The notes: generated by a model not told the origin, from the letters alone. Shown: positions 25,417-35,279, counted from the first letter of the stretch. The stretch: DNA of 51,629 nt from an uncultured Alphaproteobacteria bacterium (GCA_958448685.1 CAUDEV010000001.1:1-51629); one strand, 5' to 3'. Program-made: numbers and translations.

Positions 25417-25917
25417 TTAGAAATTATTTAAAGAAAAAGCATGACAAAGCGATATGGCTAATGCATCCATTGAATCAAATGTGTGAATAATGTTATCATT
25501 TGTTATATTGATATTTAAAAGTTTCTTAACCATAAATTGGACTTGTTCTTTGGAAGCATGACCTGAGCCTGTTATGTTTTTTTTTATTTCATTCGGTCTG
25601 AAAGAATTTACATTAAATCCAGATTTTGAAACAGCTAAAAAAGCAGCTGTACGTGCCATAATTAATTTTTCACTTGTCTTAGCATTAGTATTGACAAAAA
25701 CCTCTTCCATAGCAACAGAATCAGTATTAAAAGATGTTATTAAATTGCAAATGGAGTCATATATGAAAGTTAAACGTAATTCCATTTTTTGATTAGATTC
25801 TGTTCTAATAACCCCACAATCAATATATTTTGCTGTATATCCAGTTGTCGATATAACTCCCCATCCTGTTTTTACTAACCCTGGATCTATACCAAGTATT
25901 ATTTTTTCATTCGACAT
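25417..25917 (-). CDS. ruvC: Crossover junction endodeoxyribonuclease RuvC
   Basis: This enzyme resolves Holliday junctions, acting as a dimer with RuvAB. ILGIDPGLVKTGWGV (first catalytic Asp near residue 11), the AMEEVFVNTNAKTS segment (catalytic Glu) and the closing FDSMDALAISLCHA (two Asp near residues 147-150) are all present, and 166 residues is a normal length. The start overlaps the end of the ABC-2 permease gene by 11 bp, so it is the last gene of that transcript. RuvB is encoded separately at 41664; RuvA is not in the window. Confidence 0.95.
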   Translation of the reverse strand: MSNEKIILGIDPGLVKTGWGVISTTGYTAKYIDCGVIRTESNQKMELRLTFIYDSICNLITSFNTDSVAMEEVFVNTNAKTSEKLIMARTAAFLAVSKSGFNVNSFRPNEIKKNITGSGHASKEQVQFMVKKLLNINITNDNIIHTFDSMDALAISLCHAFSLNNF

Positions 25918-27010
25918 TCTTTTTCAGTTTTTTCTTAAGGAACTTAAACAATCCAAAAGCCATAATACTTAAAACCACAGTATCTCGTAATATGACTTCC
26001 CAAACATCACCTACTAAACATATTGTCCTGACACTTGAAACGTAGTATTTTGCAGGGAAGATATAAGAAAAAACCTGAAGCCAAATAGGCATACTTTTTA
26101 TTTCAAAAACAAACCCAGAAAGCATCATGGTTGGAAGAAAAGTAACCATAACGGCCATCATAGCTGCTACGAATTGATCTTTTGCCATTGTTGAAACTAT
26201 AAGTCCAATAATCAGAGATACTATAATAAAAACAGATGAGACTAATGCCATTGAAAATACAGATCCTTCAAATGGCATATTGAAAGCAATTTTAGCATAA
26301 AATAACGAAAATAATAGCGAAACAACACATAGACCAAAATAAGGTATTACTTTTGATATTATTATTTCATTAATCGATATAGGAGTTGCTATCATAGCTT
26401 CCATCGTTCCTCTTTCCCATTCTTTTGCAACAACTAAGGAGGTTAAGAAAGTTCCCACAATGGACAAAACCATTGTTAAAGCTCCCGCCATCATAAAGTT
26501 TATAGTTTCTGTTGTTGGATTAAACCAAAGGCGGTTTATTATATTCATTGTTTTATCTTTGATATTGGTCAATGATAAGAGATATTTATTGAATACTCCA
26601 GAAGCATAAGATTCTATATAAGCAGCGGTGTTTGGATCTGTTCCATCACTTATTACTTGGATTTTAGTTTTTTGTCCTCTTTGCATTTTTTCCGAAAATC
26701 CTTCAGGAATTATTATTGTTCCCATAGTTTTTCCGGATTCCATATTCCCTTTTGCCTCTTGAGTTGAATAAACAACATTTGTTTTGAAATATTCTGAATG
26801 GGAATATAAATCAACCAAATCTTTTGATAATTTTCCAGAATCTTGTTGAACTAGGTCTATTCTAATATGTTTTATATCAAATGAAAGACCATATCCAAAA
26901 ATAATGAGTAAAGTTAGCGGCATTATAAAAGCAACAAGAATACTACTAGCATCTCTTTTTATTTGCTTTACTTCTTTAAACACTAAAGCTTTTATAGTTT
27001 TTATATTCAT
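25907..27010 (-). CDS. ABC-2 type export permease
   Basis: This is the membrane subunit of an efflux-type ABC transporter of the YhhJ/YbhR class. It has one N-terminal membrane helix (residues 23-43, VAFIMPLTLLIIFGYGLSF), a large periplasmic domain (residues 45-170), and then five helices including the conserved EWERGTMEAMIATPIS turn near residue 195 that contacts the ATPase. The length of 367 residues is usual. It follows the tandem ATPase gene by 6 bp, and the HlyD-like gene precedes that, forming a complete three-gene exporter. The substrate is unknown; related systems export drugs or lipids. Confidence 0.9.
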   Translation of the reverse strand: MNIKTIKALVFKEVKQIKRDASSILVAFIMPLTLLIIFGYGLSFDIKHIRIDLVQQDSGKLSKDLVDLYSHSEYFKTNVVYSTQEAKGNMESGKTMGTIIIPEGFSEKMQRGQKTKIQVISDGTDPNTAAYIESYASGVFNKYLLSLTNIKDKTMNIINRLWFNPTTETINFMMAGALTMVLSIVGTFLTSLVVAKEWERGTMEAMIATPISINEIIISKVIPYFGLCVVSLLFSLFYAKIAFNMPFEGSVFSMALVSSVFIIVSLIIGLIVSTMAKDQFVAAMMAVMVTFLPTMMLSGFVFEIKSMPIWLQVFSYIFPAKYYVSSVRTICLVGDVWEVILRDTVVLSIMAFGLFKFLKKKLKKNVE

Positions 27011-27016
27011 AATTAA

Positions 27017-28786
27017 TCACTCTTTAAATGTTTTAGTGAATTCTTCATCTGATTGATCTGCTATTTCAACAATCTTTATGAATGCTTGTTCTAATGTTGG
27101 ATCAGTAATATCTTTGCAAAGTTTTTTCAATTCATCAGGAGATCCCATTGCTCTTATTTTTCCTCTATAAACTAAAGCTATCTCATCGCAATTTTCTGCT
27201 TCATCCATAAAGTGTGTTGTGACAACAACACTGACTCCATGAGACACCATACAATTTATATGCATCCAAAATTCTTTTCGTGTTATAGGATCAACTCCAG
27301 AAGTTGGTTCATCGAGAAATAAAACAGGAGGTTTGTGCATAATAGCACAAGCCAAGGCTAAGCGCTGTTTAAATCCCAAAGATAATACTCCAGAATTTAT
27401 ATTTTGTAAATCTCCAAAGTGAAAGATATCAATCATGCTATCTACTGCTTTTTTCTTTTCTTCCCCTTTTAATCTATAAGCACCTGAGAAAAATTCCAAA
27501 TTTTGACGAACAGACAGCATAGTGTAAAGTGAAAATTTTTGAGCCATATATCCAATATTTAATTTCGCGTCGCTTCCCATATCAGAGATATCTATCCCGG
27601 TTATTTTGGCAGTTCCTGAAGTTTGCTTCAAAAGACCGCATAACATTCTGAATGTTGTTGATTTTCCAGATCCATTTGGGCCTAATAAACCAAATATTTT
27701 TCCGGGAGTTACAGAAAAAGATATGTTATTTGCAGCTGTAAAATCACCAAACTTTTTTGTTAAATTGATAGCTTCGACAACTGGTTTTTCTCCTGAGAAT
27801 TTCAAATTTTTAAGGTATTGTGAAACCGGAGATTCTTTTTCATTAAGTCCACCTAAAATATCAACACAAGCATCTTCAAAAATAGGAGTAACAGCTTTTG
27901 GTTCTTTTGTTTCTTTGAATTCTTCTTTTATATCCTTGTAAATTTCATTTATATCACGATCTTTTATTAATATTTTAACATTTTTTCCCTGAATTACAGA
28001 ATCTATAACTCCTTCCTTTTTCATTAATTCTGAAGAGAAATACCTTCTTTTTTCTGTAATATTTGTGAATAAATAAACTCTTCCATTTACACGTTTTTTT
28101 GCTTCTTTTGGAGAACCTTCGAATGTAACTTTTCCATTATTCAAAAGGATAATATGATCAAGATTTTCTGCTTCGTCTAGATATGCAGTGCTCCATAAGA
28201 CAGTTGTATTTTTGTCCAGCATAGAATTGACCATAGCAATTAAATCTTGGCGTGAAATAGGATCAACTCCAACTGAAGGTTCATCAAGTATTAAAATCCT
28301 CGGTTTTTTTAAAAGAGCACAAGCTAATCCTAATTTTTGTTTCATTCCTCCAGATAATTTTCCGGATAATCGATTTATGAAATTAGATAGTTTGGTCATT
28401 TGCAAAACATTTTCGAAAGCGGCTTGTTTGACATCACCTTGGAGATTTTGCAATTGAGCATAAAGCTCGAGGTTTTCCATAATAGTCAAATCTTCATATA
28501 AACCAAATTTCTGAGGCATATATGAAAGCATTTCATGCAATTCCTGGATGCTGATAGAACCTTTTTCATTTTTTTCATATATATCCAATGTTTTGTTATT
28601 AATGAATATCTTTCCGGAATCAGGAGTCAAAATTCCAGCTGCAATCCTTAAAAGAGTCGTTTTCCCAGCTCCATCAGGACCTATGAACCCAATGATTTTA
28701 TTACTTTCTATATTGCAAGAAACATTGTCAAGAGCTTTCAATGTACCCTTGTTGAAAGATTTGGTTAGATTTTTTATTTCAATCAT
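27017..28786 (-). CDS. Tandem-domain ABC transporter ATPase (YhiH/YbhF-like)
   Basis: Two nucleotide-binding domains lie in one chain. Domain 1 has Walker A GPDGAGKTT (near residue 35), signature LSGGMKQ (near 142) and Walker B ILILDEPSVGVDP (near 163). Domain 2 has GPNGSGKST (near 370), a variant signature LSLGFKQR and VLFLDEPTSGVDP. The Gly-to-Leu change in the second signature leaves that site possibly weaker. The two-domain layout matches YbhF and the N-terminal part of RbbA. At 589 residues it lacks the C-terminal permease of RbbA, which here is the separate next gene. The start overlaps the HlyD gene by 4 bp. Confidence 0.92.
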   Translation of the reverse strand: MIEIKNLTKSFNKGTLKALDNVSCNIESNKIIGFIGPDGAGKTTLLRIAAGILTPDSGKIFINNKTLDIYEKNEKGSISIQELHEMLSYMPQKFGLYEDLTIMENLELYAQLQNLQGDVKQAAFENVLQMTKLSNFINRLSGKLSGGMKQKLGLACALLKKPRILILDEPSVGVDPISRQDLIAMVNSMLDKNTTVLWSTAYLDEAENLDHIILLNNGKVTFEGSPKEAKKRVNGRVYLFTNITEKRRYFSSELMKKEGVIDSVIQGKNVKILIKDRDINEIYKDIKEEFKETKEPKAVTPIFEDACVDILGGLNEKESPVSQYLKNLKFSGEKPVVEAINLTKKFGDFTAANNISFSVTPGKIFGLLGPNGSGKSTTFRMLCGLLKQTSGTAKITGIDISDMGSDAKLNIGYMAQKFSLYTMLSVRQNLEFFSGAYRLKGEEKKKAVDSMIDIFHFGDLQNINSGVLSLGFKQRLALACAIMHKPPVLFLDEPTSGVDPITRKEFWMHINCMVSHGVSVVVTTHFMDEAENCDEIALVYRGKIRAMGSPDELKKLCKDITDPTLEQAFIKIVEIADQSDEEFTKTFKE

Positions 28787-29604
28787 TTCTTATAACTGAC
28801 AGTAACAGGCATACCTTGCTTGAGTTCTGGAGCTGGTTCATCAATGATCACTCTGACACGATACATTAAACTGGTTCTTAGCTCTTTTGTTTCAATATTT
28901 TTTGGAGTAAATTCTGCCTCAGATGAAATGAAACCTATATGGCCAGTGAATTTTTTCTCAGGCATTGTTTCGATATTGACATAAACAACATCGCCGTATT
29001 TTATTTTAGATAAAACAGATTCACTAGCAAAGGTTTTTATTTTTGTTTGACTATTAGGCATAATTGAAAAAACTACTGTCCCAGAAGAAACCATTTCTCC
29101 AGGTTCTATATTTCTGGTTAGTATAACACCGTCTACAGGAGATTTTAAATCCGTGTCTTTTAGGTCAATGTCCATATATTCATATGTTGCTTTAGCTGAT
29201 TCGAGTTTCGCTAATGCTACTTCATATTCTGTTTTTGATGTATCATAAAGTTTTTCAGAAATGCTTTTGTTTTTGAATAATCCCTGATCTCTTTTATAGT
29301 TTTTTTCAGCATTTTTTAAGTTTATGGAAGCCTCATTTAATTGAGCTTTTGCAAATTTTAATTTTGCATTGAAAATATCTTTATCTAAGAAAGCTAATAA
29401 ATCTCCACATTTGACTTTATCTCCCTCATCAACTTTGATTGCGTTAACACGTCCTGAAACACGAAATGCTAAATTGATATCTTGAACTTCAACATTTCCA
29501 TTTAAGATAATATCATCTGCTTTATTCCAGAAAAGTTTATATCCTGCAAAAGAGAGCGCAATAACAGTACAGGCAACTATAGAAATCTTTTTTATACTAC
29601 TCAT
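28783..29604 (-). CDS. HlyD-family membrane fusion (periplasmic adaptor) protein
   Basis: The protein links the ABC exporter to the outer membrane. One N-terminal membrane anchor (residues 6-25, ISIVACTVIALSFAGYKLF) is followed by the lipoyl-like half RVNAIKVDEGDKVKCGDLLAFLD, a helical hairpin (residues 75-130), the second lipoyl half (DLKSPVDGVILTRNIEPGEMV) and a beta-barrel domain. Its 273 residues resemble YhiI/YbhG, shorter than drug-pump adaptors. It is the first gene of the exporter operon; the promoter must lie in 29605-29650. No outer-membrane TolC-like gene is nearby. Confidence 0.9.
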   Translation of the reverse strand: MSSIKKISIVACTVIALSFAGYKLFWNKADDIILNGNVEVQDINLAFRVSGRVNAIKVDEGDKVKCGDLLAFLDKDIFNAKLKFAKAQLNEASINLKNAEKNYKRDQGLFKNKSISEKLYDTSKTEYEVALAKLESAKATYEYMDIDLKDTDLKSPVDGVILTRNIEPGEMVSSGTVVFSIMPNSQTKIKTFASESVLSKIKYGDVVYVNIETMPEKKFTGHIGFISSEAEFTPKNIETKELRTSLMYRVRVIIDEPAPELKQGMPVTVSYKK

Positions 29605-29883
29605 GATCGATTTTTAGAACAAATACCTAATTTTATTATTATATCATATAATTAATTTTTATGCAAACAAATTAAATAATAAATTCACTTTGATATAACA
29701 CAAATTTAATTATGATTAAAGAAATTCCCTGTTGTTTTCATAAGCGCCTAACTAAAATATCATTGAAATAAAAAGAAGTAAAATTAACGGAAAATTTACC
29801 TTTTTTTTTAGAATTGAAAATAGGGAAGAAAAGTTGTGAAAATGCTTCCCTATAACGTAAATATAATTTTTATGGAGGTTTTT
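29605..29883. promoter_or_regulatory. Divergent intergenic region with a leader hairpin
   Basis: The region separates the exporter operon (minus) from the secreted-protein gene (plus). A 9-bp inverted repeat ATAGGGAAG (29820-29828) and CTTCCCTAT (29845-29853) encloses a 16-nt loop about 30 bases before the start codon, so it would be a leader-RNA hairpin of the plus-strand gene. A preceding T-run at 29801-29809 and the lack of a T-run after the hairpin speak against a terminator in that direction. No other motif is seen. Confidence 0.4.
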
Positions 29884-31512
29884 ATGAATAAATTATTACA
29901 AACAGCATTAATCTCAGCTATTTTATCAACAGGTCTTATGGCTCAAACTACAGAACCATTACTCTTGGAAGGAAGTATAAATATGGAAGGTGGTGAATTT
30001 CAAATATCTAAAAATGATTACAAACTAACTGGAAATATGGATTTTCATATGGGCGGGAAATTAACAATTGATGCTAATCGAACTCTTGAAGTTAATGGCG
30101 GACATATCATGAGTGATCATGCTGGCATGGGTGTTTCTGAATTCACTTTAAATGGAATCTTAAGATTGACAAAAGGAGGTGATGATGGAACACAAATGCC
30201 GAATCTAATGTTTGAGAGTATGAGACTTTCATCTGGGACTTCAGAGATAATTGACACATTTAGTTATTCAGCAGATGGACAAACATATATAGTAAAAATT
30301 CCAGAGATAGGACTGTCTATAAAAAGTGGAGACTTCGTAGCAACGAAGTATAAAACGACCCAAACAATTTTAACAGATGATATTCAGAACACGGCGTTAG
30401 GAGATAATCAAACAGAGAGCAATCCGAATGAAACTGAGGTAGTTATCATAATTGAAAATGAAGATAGTTCTGTTTGGATTAAGAAAGGAAAAATTACGGA
30501 AAGTGAAGTTGGAGAAGAACCTTCTTTATATAAGTCATCTGCTTTTTATTGGACGAATACCAGTTCTGACAGCAAAGAGCAATTGATAGAAGTAAAAAGC
30601 CTGACTGAAGGGGAAGGATATGACTATTATGAAAAATTAGATCTTAGTAAGTTTGTCCAAAATGGAGGACTCATTGATATGTCAACACTTAGAGAATATA
30701 CAAGTACACTTGAAAATGATGCAACAGAACCAACGAATCTAGGTGTGAATGGAGTTAATCCAATTGTTCTGGGAACAGTTAAACTGCCATTTAATTGCAG
30801 TTTTGGAATTTGCGATTTATCTAATGTTGATAAAGTTGAATATACAAAACTCACAGTTGGTGAAAGTTCTGCTCCTGGTTTAGAACCTCTTATGGACGGA
30901 GAAGGTGAAAATGCAAAGTTGAAATATAACTATATCAAAAAGATAGTATTGAAAGAAGGTCAAGTTTATGGTGATTATCTGACTAACAAGGAATTAGGAA
31001 TAACACTAACAACCAAAAATGCGGAAATTACTGAAAAAATGGTTGATGGTGATGTGACATCACTAGAACTCGAAAAATTACAGAAAGATACATATGAAGT
31101 GAAGGATAGCGAAGATAATCAAATAAAGTTTAATGCAGAAGGCACAACAAATAGACTTTGGACAGATGATCTAAATGTTGTAGCTCAAGATATTTCAGCA
31201 AATACGACCTATAACTTCGGATTTTCAGGTTCTAAAGCTGTTAACATTTCAGGAGAAGGGAAAGCAATATTCAAAGGTAATAACACTGAATATGAACCAG
31301 ATGAAATGATTGGAGTGCCAAATGAAGTTGAATTTGTGGGAAATAATACTCTCTTCCAATTTAGTCAAAATTATGGACACGGGATATTTTCCAAGGGATC
31401 TGAAAATTGGGCTAGTAATACTGTCCCTGAAAACAAAACAATTGCATTTTCAAATGGATTTGATATTACATCTGGATGTGGTCTACGAGTTCGAGGAAAA
31501 CTCATAGGATAG
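29884..31512 (+). CDS. Secreted beta-rich surface protein
   Basis: The preferred start is 29884: GGAGG lies 5 nt before it and the product opens with a signal peptide (MNKLLQTALISAILSTGLMAQ, cut after MAQ). The mature part resembles passenger-type beta-helix or adhesin sequence: repeated short strands such as GGEFQISKNDYKLTGNMDF and LTIDANRTLEVNGGHI in the first 100 residues, an acidic Thr/Asn/Glu-rich centre, and a Ser/Gly/Asn-rich end (GFDITSGCGLRVRGKLIG). There is no C-terminal beta-barrel, anchor or secretion repeat, so it is either a free secreted protein or a passenger cut short. Palindrome copy 3 begins 27 bp after the stop. I do not recognise a family. Confidence 0.7.
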   Translation: MNKLLQTALISAILSTGLMAQTTEPLLLEGSINMEGGEFQISKNDYKLTGNMDFHMGGKLTIDANRTLEVNGGHIMSDHAGMGVSEFTLNGILRLTKGGDDGTQMPNLMFESMRLSSGTSEIIDTFSYSADGQTYIVKIPEIGLSIKSGDFVATKYKTTQTILTDDIQNTALGDNQTESNPNETEVVIIIENEDSSVWIKKGKITESEVGEEPSLYKSSAFYWTNTSSDSKEQLIEVKSLTEGEGYDYYEKLDLSKFVQNGGLIDMSTLREYTSTLENDATEPTNLGVNGVNPIVLGTVKLPFNCSFGICDLSNVDKVEYTKLTVGESSAPGLEPLMDGEGENAKLKYNYIKKIVLKEGQVYGDYLTNKELGITLTTKNAEITEKMVDGDVTSLELEKLQKDTYEVKDSEDNQIKFNAEGTTNRLWTDDLNVVAQDISANTTYNFGFSGSKAVNISGEGKAIFKGNNTEYEPDEMIGVPNEVEFVGNNTLFQFSQNYGHGIFSKGSENWASNTVPENKTIAFSNGFDITSGCGLRVRGKLIG

Positions 31513-31538
31513 AATTAATAAATATATATTAGAGAAGC

Positions 31539-31580
31539 GCGCGGCGCATGGTATAATATCAAAGATACCATGCGCCGCGC
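31539..31580. repeat. 42-bp covarying palindrome, copy 3
   Basis: Perfect 15-bp arms GCGCGGCGCATGGTA and TACCATGCGCCGCGC surround the loop TAATATCAAAGA, identical to that of copy 1. It sits 27 bp after the stop of the secreted-protein gene and 236 bp before pnp. The rest of 31581-31816 is A+T-rich upstream sequence of pnp without a gene. Confidence 0.95.
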
Positions 31581-31816
31581 ATCTGGAAATCGCTATTTAT
31601 CGGCGCAAAGCAATTCAGAAGATACATTCGATTGATTTTTATCAAATTTAGAAAACTTCGAAGAAAATTATATTATCATGCACATCATGCACTTTTACAA
31701 ATCAGATTCAATTAAAGTTATCGCAATATGGATAGATTTTGTGATAACATATATAAGAATAAAAAGTAGGACTTAATAAGAATTAGCATAGAGTTAATTA
31801 AGAAGAAAGGTTTTTA

Positions 31817-33877
31817 ATGTTTTCAGTCATAAGTGAAACGATAAATTGGGGCGGTAAGAATTTAACCATAGAAACAGGAAAAATTTCAAGACAAGCAGAC
31901 GGGGCTGTTGTTGTGAAATACGGAGAAACAACAGTTTTATGTACATGTGTATTTTCTAAAAAAACAGCAGAAAATGCGAGTTTTTTCCCATTAACAATAA
32001 ATTATCAGGAAAAATTTTATTCAGCAGGGAAAATTCCAGGAGGATTTGTAAAAAGAGAGGGAAAACCTTCAGATAGAGAAGTTTTGATTGCAAGATTAAT
32101 TGACAGACCGATTCGTCCACTTTTCCCTGATGGATTCTTGAATGAAGTTCAAGTTGTATGCACAACTTTAAGTTATGATTCAGAATGTTCCCCTGAAATA
32201 GCTGCTCTTATTGGTGCTTCTGCAGCTTTGTCGATTTCCGGGGTTCCTTTCCTAGGCCCTGTTGCTGCTTGCAGGGTCGGGTATGATGAAAATAATGGGT
32301 TTTTACTTAATCCAACAAAAAAATCAGATCTGGAGTTAACAGTAGCCGGAACTGATGAGGGAATATTAATGGTCGAATCAGAAGCAAATGAGCTTTCTGA
32401 GAGCGTTATGTTGGATGCCGTTATGTTTGGTTTTGATTCATTCCAACCCGTTTTAAAAATGATAAAGAAATTGAAAAAACTTGCTGGAAAAGAAGTTTTA
32501 GAAGTTATTCCTTTTGAAGAAAAATATTCTGAAATTTCTAAAAAAGTTGAAGAATTGTCTATTGAAAAAATCCAAGAAGCTCTTTCAATAAAAGAAAAAT
32601 TAAAAAGAAGAGATATGCTTGAAAAAGCAAAAGAAGAAGTTTTTGAGAAATTGTCAGAAGAACAAGATAAAGTTATTTTGGATACTCTGTTTGAAAGTAT
32701 CTTGGCAAAAACTATGAGAAATAATCTTCTTGCAACAAAGAAGCGTATTGATGGAAGGAATCTCGATGAAATTAGACCTATAACCTGCGAAATTGATATA
32801 TTACCAAAAGTCCATGGAAGCGCCTTATTCACACGAGGAGAAACGCAAGCACTTGTTGTGACAACCTTAGGATCTTCTTCAGATGAGCAGATATTGGATT
32901 CTATTGAAGGCGAAAGCAAGGAAAGCTTTATGTTACACTACAATTTTCCTCCATATTCTGTTGGAGAGATAGGAAGATTAGGAGCTCCCGGAAGAAGAGA
33001 GATAGGCCATGGGAAGCTTGCTTGGAGAGCGTTGCATGCGCTTATTCCAAATAAAGATGCATTTCCATATACTATCAGAGTTGTTTCAGATATAACCGAA
33101 TCAAATGGTTCGTCATCAATGGCAACGATATGTGCTTCTTCTTTATCTATGATGTCTGCAGGGGTTCCTATGAGAGAGCATGTTGCGGGAATTGCCATGG
33201 GGTTGATCAAAGAAGGAAAAGATTATGTCGTTTTGTCTGATATAATGGGCGATGAAGATCATTTGGGAGATATGGATTTCAAAGTTGCAGGGACAAAAGA
33301 TGGTGTGACAGCTCTTCAAATGGATATAAAAATCACAAGTATAAATCGTGAAATAATCGAAAACGCGTTGAAGCAAGCGAAAGAAGGCAGATTGCATATT
33401 CTTAATATTATGAATTCTGTTATCTCGAATGCAAAGAGTGATTTAAACGCCAATGCACCAAGAGTTGAAACTTTACTTATAGATAAGGATAAAATTCGGG
33501 ATTTAATAGGTCCTGGAGGGAAGGTAATCAAGGAGATTTGCGAAAAAACTCAATCGAAAATCGATATTGATGATGACGGGGTTGTTTCTATTTTTTCATC
33601 AGATAAGGAAAAAATGGAAGAAACTTTATCTATAGTAAAATCGATTTGCTGTCCTCCAGATGTTGGTTCTGTTTTTAATGGAAAAGTAGTTAAAATAACA
33701 GATTTTGGAGCTTTTGTTTCCATAGGAAATAAAGAAGGCTTGGTTCATATAAGTAATATTGCAGATCATAAAGTAAAATCTGTTGCGGATGTATTGAAAT
33801 TAGGCCAAGAAGTAAGAGTGAAAGTAATTGATATCGACGAAAAGAACCGTATTAAACTTTCTATGAAAGATGTTTAA
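31817..33877 (+). CDS. pnp: Polyribonucleotide nucleotidyltransferase (PNPase)
   Basis: This is a 3'-5' phosphorolytic RNA-decay enzyme that acts as a trimer. Two RNase PH-like domains (about residues 10-220 and 315-540) carry the family's LIDRPIRPLFPDGF stretch near residue 95 and the DGSSSMATICASS-type phosphate site near residue 430 (here SNGSSSMATIC). A KH domain follows (residues 548-610, DKIRDLIGPGGKVIKEI), then an S1 domain (residues 615-684, VFNGKVVKITDFGAFVSI). The length of 686 residues is slightly short of the usual 700, mainly at the C-terminal tail. The usual partner rpsO is not directly upstream; palindrome copy 3 is there instead. A weak terminator follows. Confidence 0.97.
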   Translation: MFSVISETINWGGKNLTIETGKISRQADGAVVVKYGETTVLCTCVFSKKTAENASFFPLTINYQEKFYSAGKIPGGFVKREGKPSDREVLIARLIDRPIRPLFPDGFLNEVQVVCTTLSYDSECSPEIAALIGASAALSISGVPFLGPVAACRVGYDENNGFLLNPTKKSDLELTVAGTDEGILMVESEANELSESVMLDAVMFGFDSFQPVLKMIKKLKKLAGKEVLEVIPFEEKYSEISKKVEELSIEKIQEALSIKEKLKRRDMLEKAKEEVFEKLSEEQDKVILDTLFESILAKTMRNNLLATKKRIDGRNLDEIRPITCEIDILPKVHGSALFTRGETQALVVTTLGSSSDEQILDSIEGESKESFMLHYNFPPYSVGEIGRLGAPGRREIGHGKLAWRALHALIPNKDAFPYTIRVVSDITESNGSSSMATICASSLSMMSAGVPMREHVAGIAMGLIKEGKDYVVLSDIMGDEDHLGDMDFKVAGTKDGVTALQMDIKITSINREIIENALKQAKEGRLHILNIMNSVISNAKSDLNANAPRVETLLIDKDKIRDLIGPGGKVIKEICEKTQSKIDIDDDGVVSIFSSDKEKMEETLSIVKSICCPPDVGSVFNGKVVKITDFGAFVSIGNKEGLVHISNIADHKVKSVADVLKLGQEVRVKVIDIDEKNRIKLSMKDV

Positions 33878-33889
33878 AATTGAAATTTG

Positions 33890-33916
33890 AAGGCGGGCAT
33901 AGCACATCGCCTTTTT
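33890..33916 (+). terminator. Weak intrinsic terminator after pnp
   Basis: AAGGCG (33890-33895) pairs with CGCCTT (33908-33913) around a 12-nt loop, followed by three further T (five in a row including the stem end). It starts 13 bp after the pnp stop. The stem is short, so termination may be partial. Confidence 0.45.
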
Positions 33917-33944
33917 CTAAAGTTCCGAGAGTTTTTGAGATCGT

Positions 33945-34088
33945 TTATAAGTTTGTGTAAAGTGAAAATATATTCTCAGGATATTTCAAAGCTGTATCAT
34001 GGTAATTATCAGAGTATTCATTATCTTATAGCCACTTCAAGACTCTCATAACGTCATGAATCGCACCTAAATCCTTTCTTTCACAATT
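33945..34088 (-). pseudogene. Degraded coding remnant between pnp and parB
   Basis: The 478-bp gap 33878-34355 between two convergent genes holds no intact gene. On the minus strand a frame reads ERKDLGAIHDVMRVLKWL, TAA (34026-34028), then DNEYSDNYHDTALKYPENIF and ends with NL at TAA 33945-33947. The amino-acid composition looks like a real protein broken by one ochre codon, perhaps a transposase or small host protein; I cannot name the family. The flanks (33918-33944 and 34089-34355) are plain A+T-rich sequence. Confidence 0.3.
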
Positions 34089-34355
34089 TTATTTTTCATA
34101 TTTACACAAATTTTTGGATAATTTTGAAAAAAGGATAAGAAATAATTCCCGTATTTCAAAAAATCGGATAGATAATTTTGGCGAATTATTAACATTTTAA
34201 AAATACCCTAAGAAGACTTATTTATATGATACAAATCCAATAGGATCATTTAATTGAAATATGAGGAAATATACGAAAAACAAGCCTATTTCTGAATGAA
34301 AAATCGGTTATAATTTACCCACAGTTAGTTTATATTTCTGGACGGTCTCGTAGTT

Positions 34356-35279
34356 TTATATCTGTATTTTTTCTACTTCTTTTAGTGAAATTAACTTTTC
34401 GACTAAACGTTCGAGTTCCTCACATGACTTACAAATCAATGTAAAAACCCCACCTTTACGCGTGATTTTTAGTTTTGTTTCCACATTTAGGGCCTCAGCT
34501 ACTCTGATTGCAATATCCATACTTTCCGGATCTGTTTGCATATCAATAGGAGTTCCTGATTTTGTTTGTGGTGGCGTTTCAGGCATGTTATAGCTATTAT
34601 TTTGCAAATTATCCATATTTCCTCCAGCACGTAAATCTTTGAGAGAGTTCTCCAATTGACGTACTGTCAGTCCTTGATCTACTGAAATTTCGGCAATTTC
34701 TTCTGCATTTGAGATTCCAGATAGAATTTTCCCATGACCTGCTGTTAATCTCCCCTGACGTATTAAATCACGCACTCTTTTGGGCAACGCGAGTAATCTC
34801 AAAGAATTCGCAATATAACTGCGACTTTTCGAGACGATATATCCCAAATCGTTTTGTTTGCAATCGCAAAGTTCCATTAAGTTTTCTAGAGCTTCTGCTT
34901 CTTCAATAGGATTTAAATCTGCTCTTTGCAGGTTTTCAATCAGTCCTAAGGTCATTTTTTCAATACTATCGCACTCTATGACATGGACGGGCATTTCTGT
35001 CAAACCTGCTAATTTTGAAGCCCTCCAGCGTCTTTCTCCTGCAATGATTTCATACTTCCCATCTTGCTCCCGAACAGTTATAGGTTGCAAGACTCCATGA
35101 AGACGTATTGAATCTGCTAATTCTTTTAATTTTTCTTCGTCAAAATTTTTACGTGGCTGGGATGGATTTGGAAATATTAAATCAATACTTATCATATTTG
35201 AGCGCATATTATTTCTTATTTGTTCTTCCTCATTTTCTCCTAATAATGCAGATAATCCTCTTCCTAATTTTTGTTCCAT
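34356..35279 (-). CDS. parB: Chromosome-partitioning protein ParB
   Basis: ParB binds parS and, as a CTP-driven clamp, spreads on DNA and works with ParA to move the origin. The family start MEQKLGRGLSALLG at 35279 is chosen; a longer frame to 35345 lies inside parA. The N-terminal CTPase/Noc domain shows the arginine-rich GERRWRASKLAG and ENLQRADLNPIEEAEA motifs (about residues 75-115). A helix-turn-helix follows (QNDLGYIVSKSRSYIANSLRLL), then a linker (residues 205-245) and the C-terminal dimer domain. At 307 residues it is normal. It overlaps parA by 16 bp. Four parS copies lie 1.0-1.8 kb upstream. Confidence 0.96.
   Translation of the reverse strand: MEQKLGRGLSALLGENEEEQIRNNMRSNMISIDLIFPNPSQPRKNFDEEKLKELADSIRLHGVLQPITVREQDGKYEIIAGERRWRASKLAGLTEMPVHVIECDSIEKMTLGLIENLQRADLNPIEEAEALENLMELCDCKQNDLGYIVSKSRSYIANSLRLLALPKRVRDLIRQGRLTAGHGKILSGISNAEEIAEISVDQGLTVRQLENSLKDLRAGGNMDNLQNNSYNMPETPPQTKSGTPIDMQTDPESMDIAIRVAEALNVETKLKITRKGGVFTLICKSCEELERLVEKLISLKEVEKIQI

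Noticed and set aside
31539..31580. Palindromes as intrinsic terminators
   Set aside because: No copy is followed by a T-run, loop orientation does not follow the direction of the preceding gene, and copy 2 is 188 bp or more from any stop codon it could serve.
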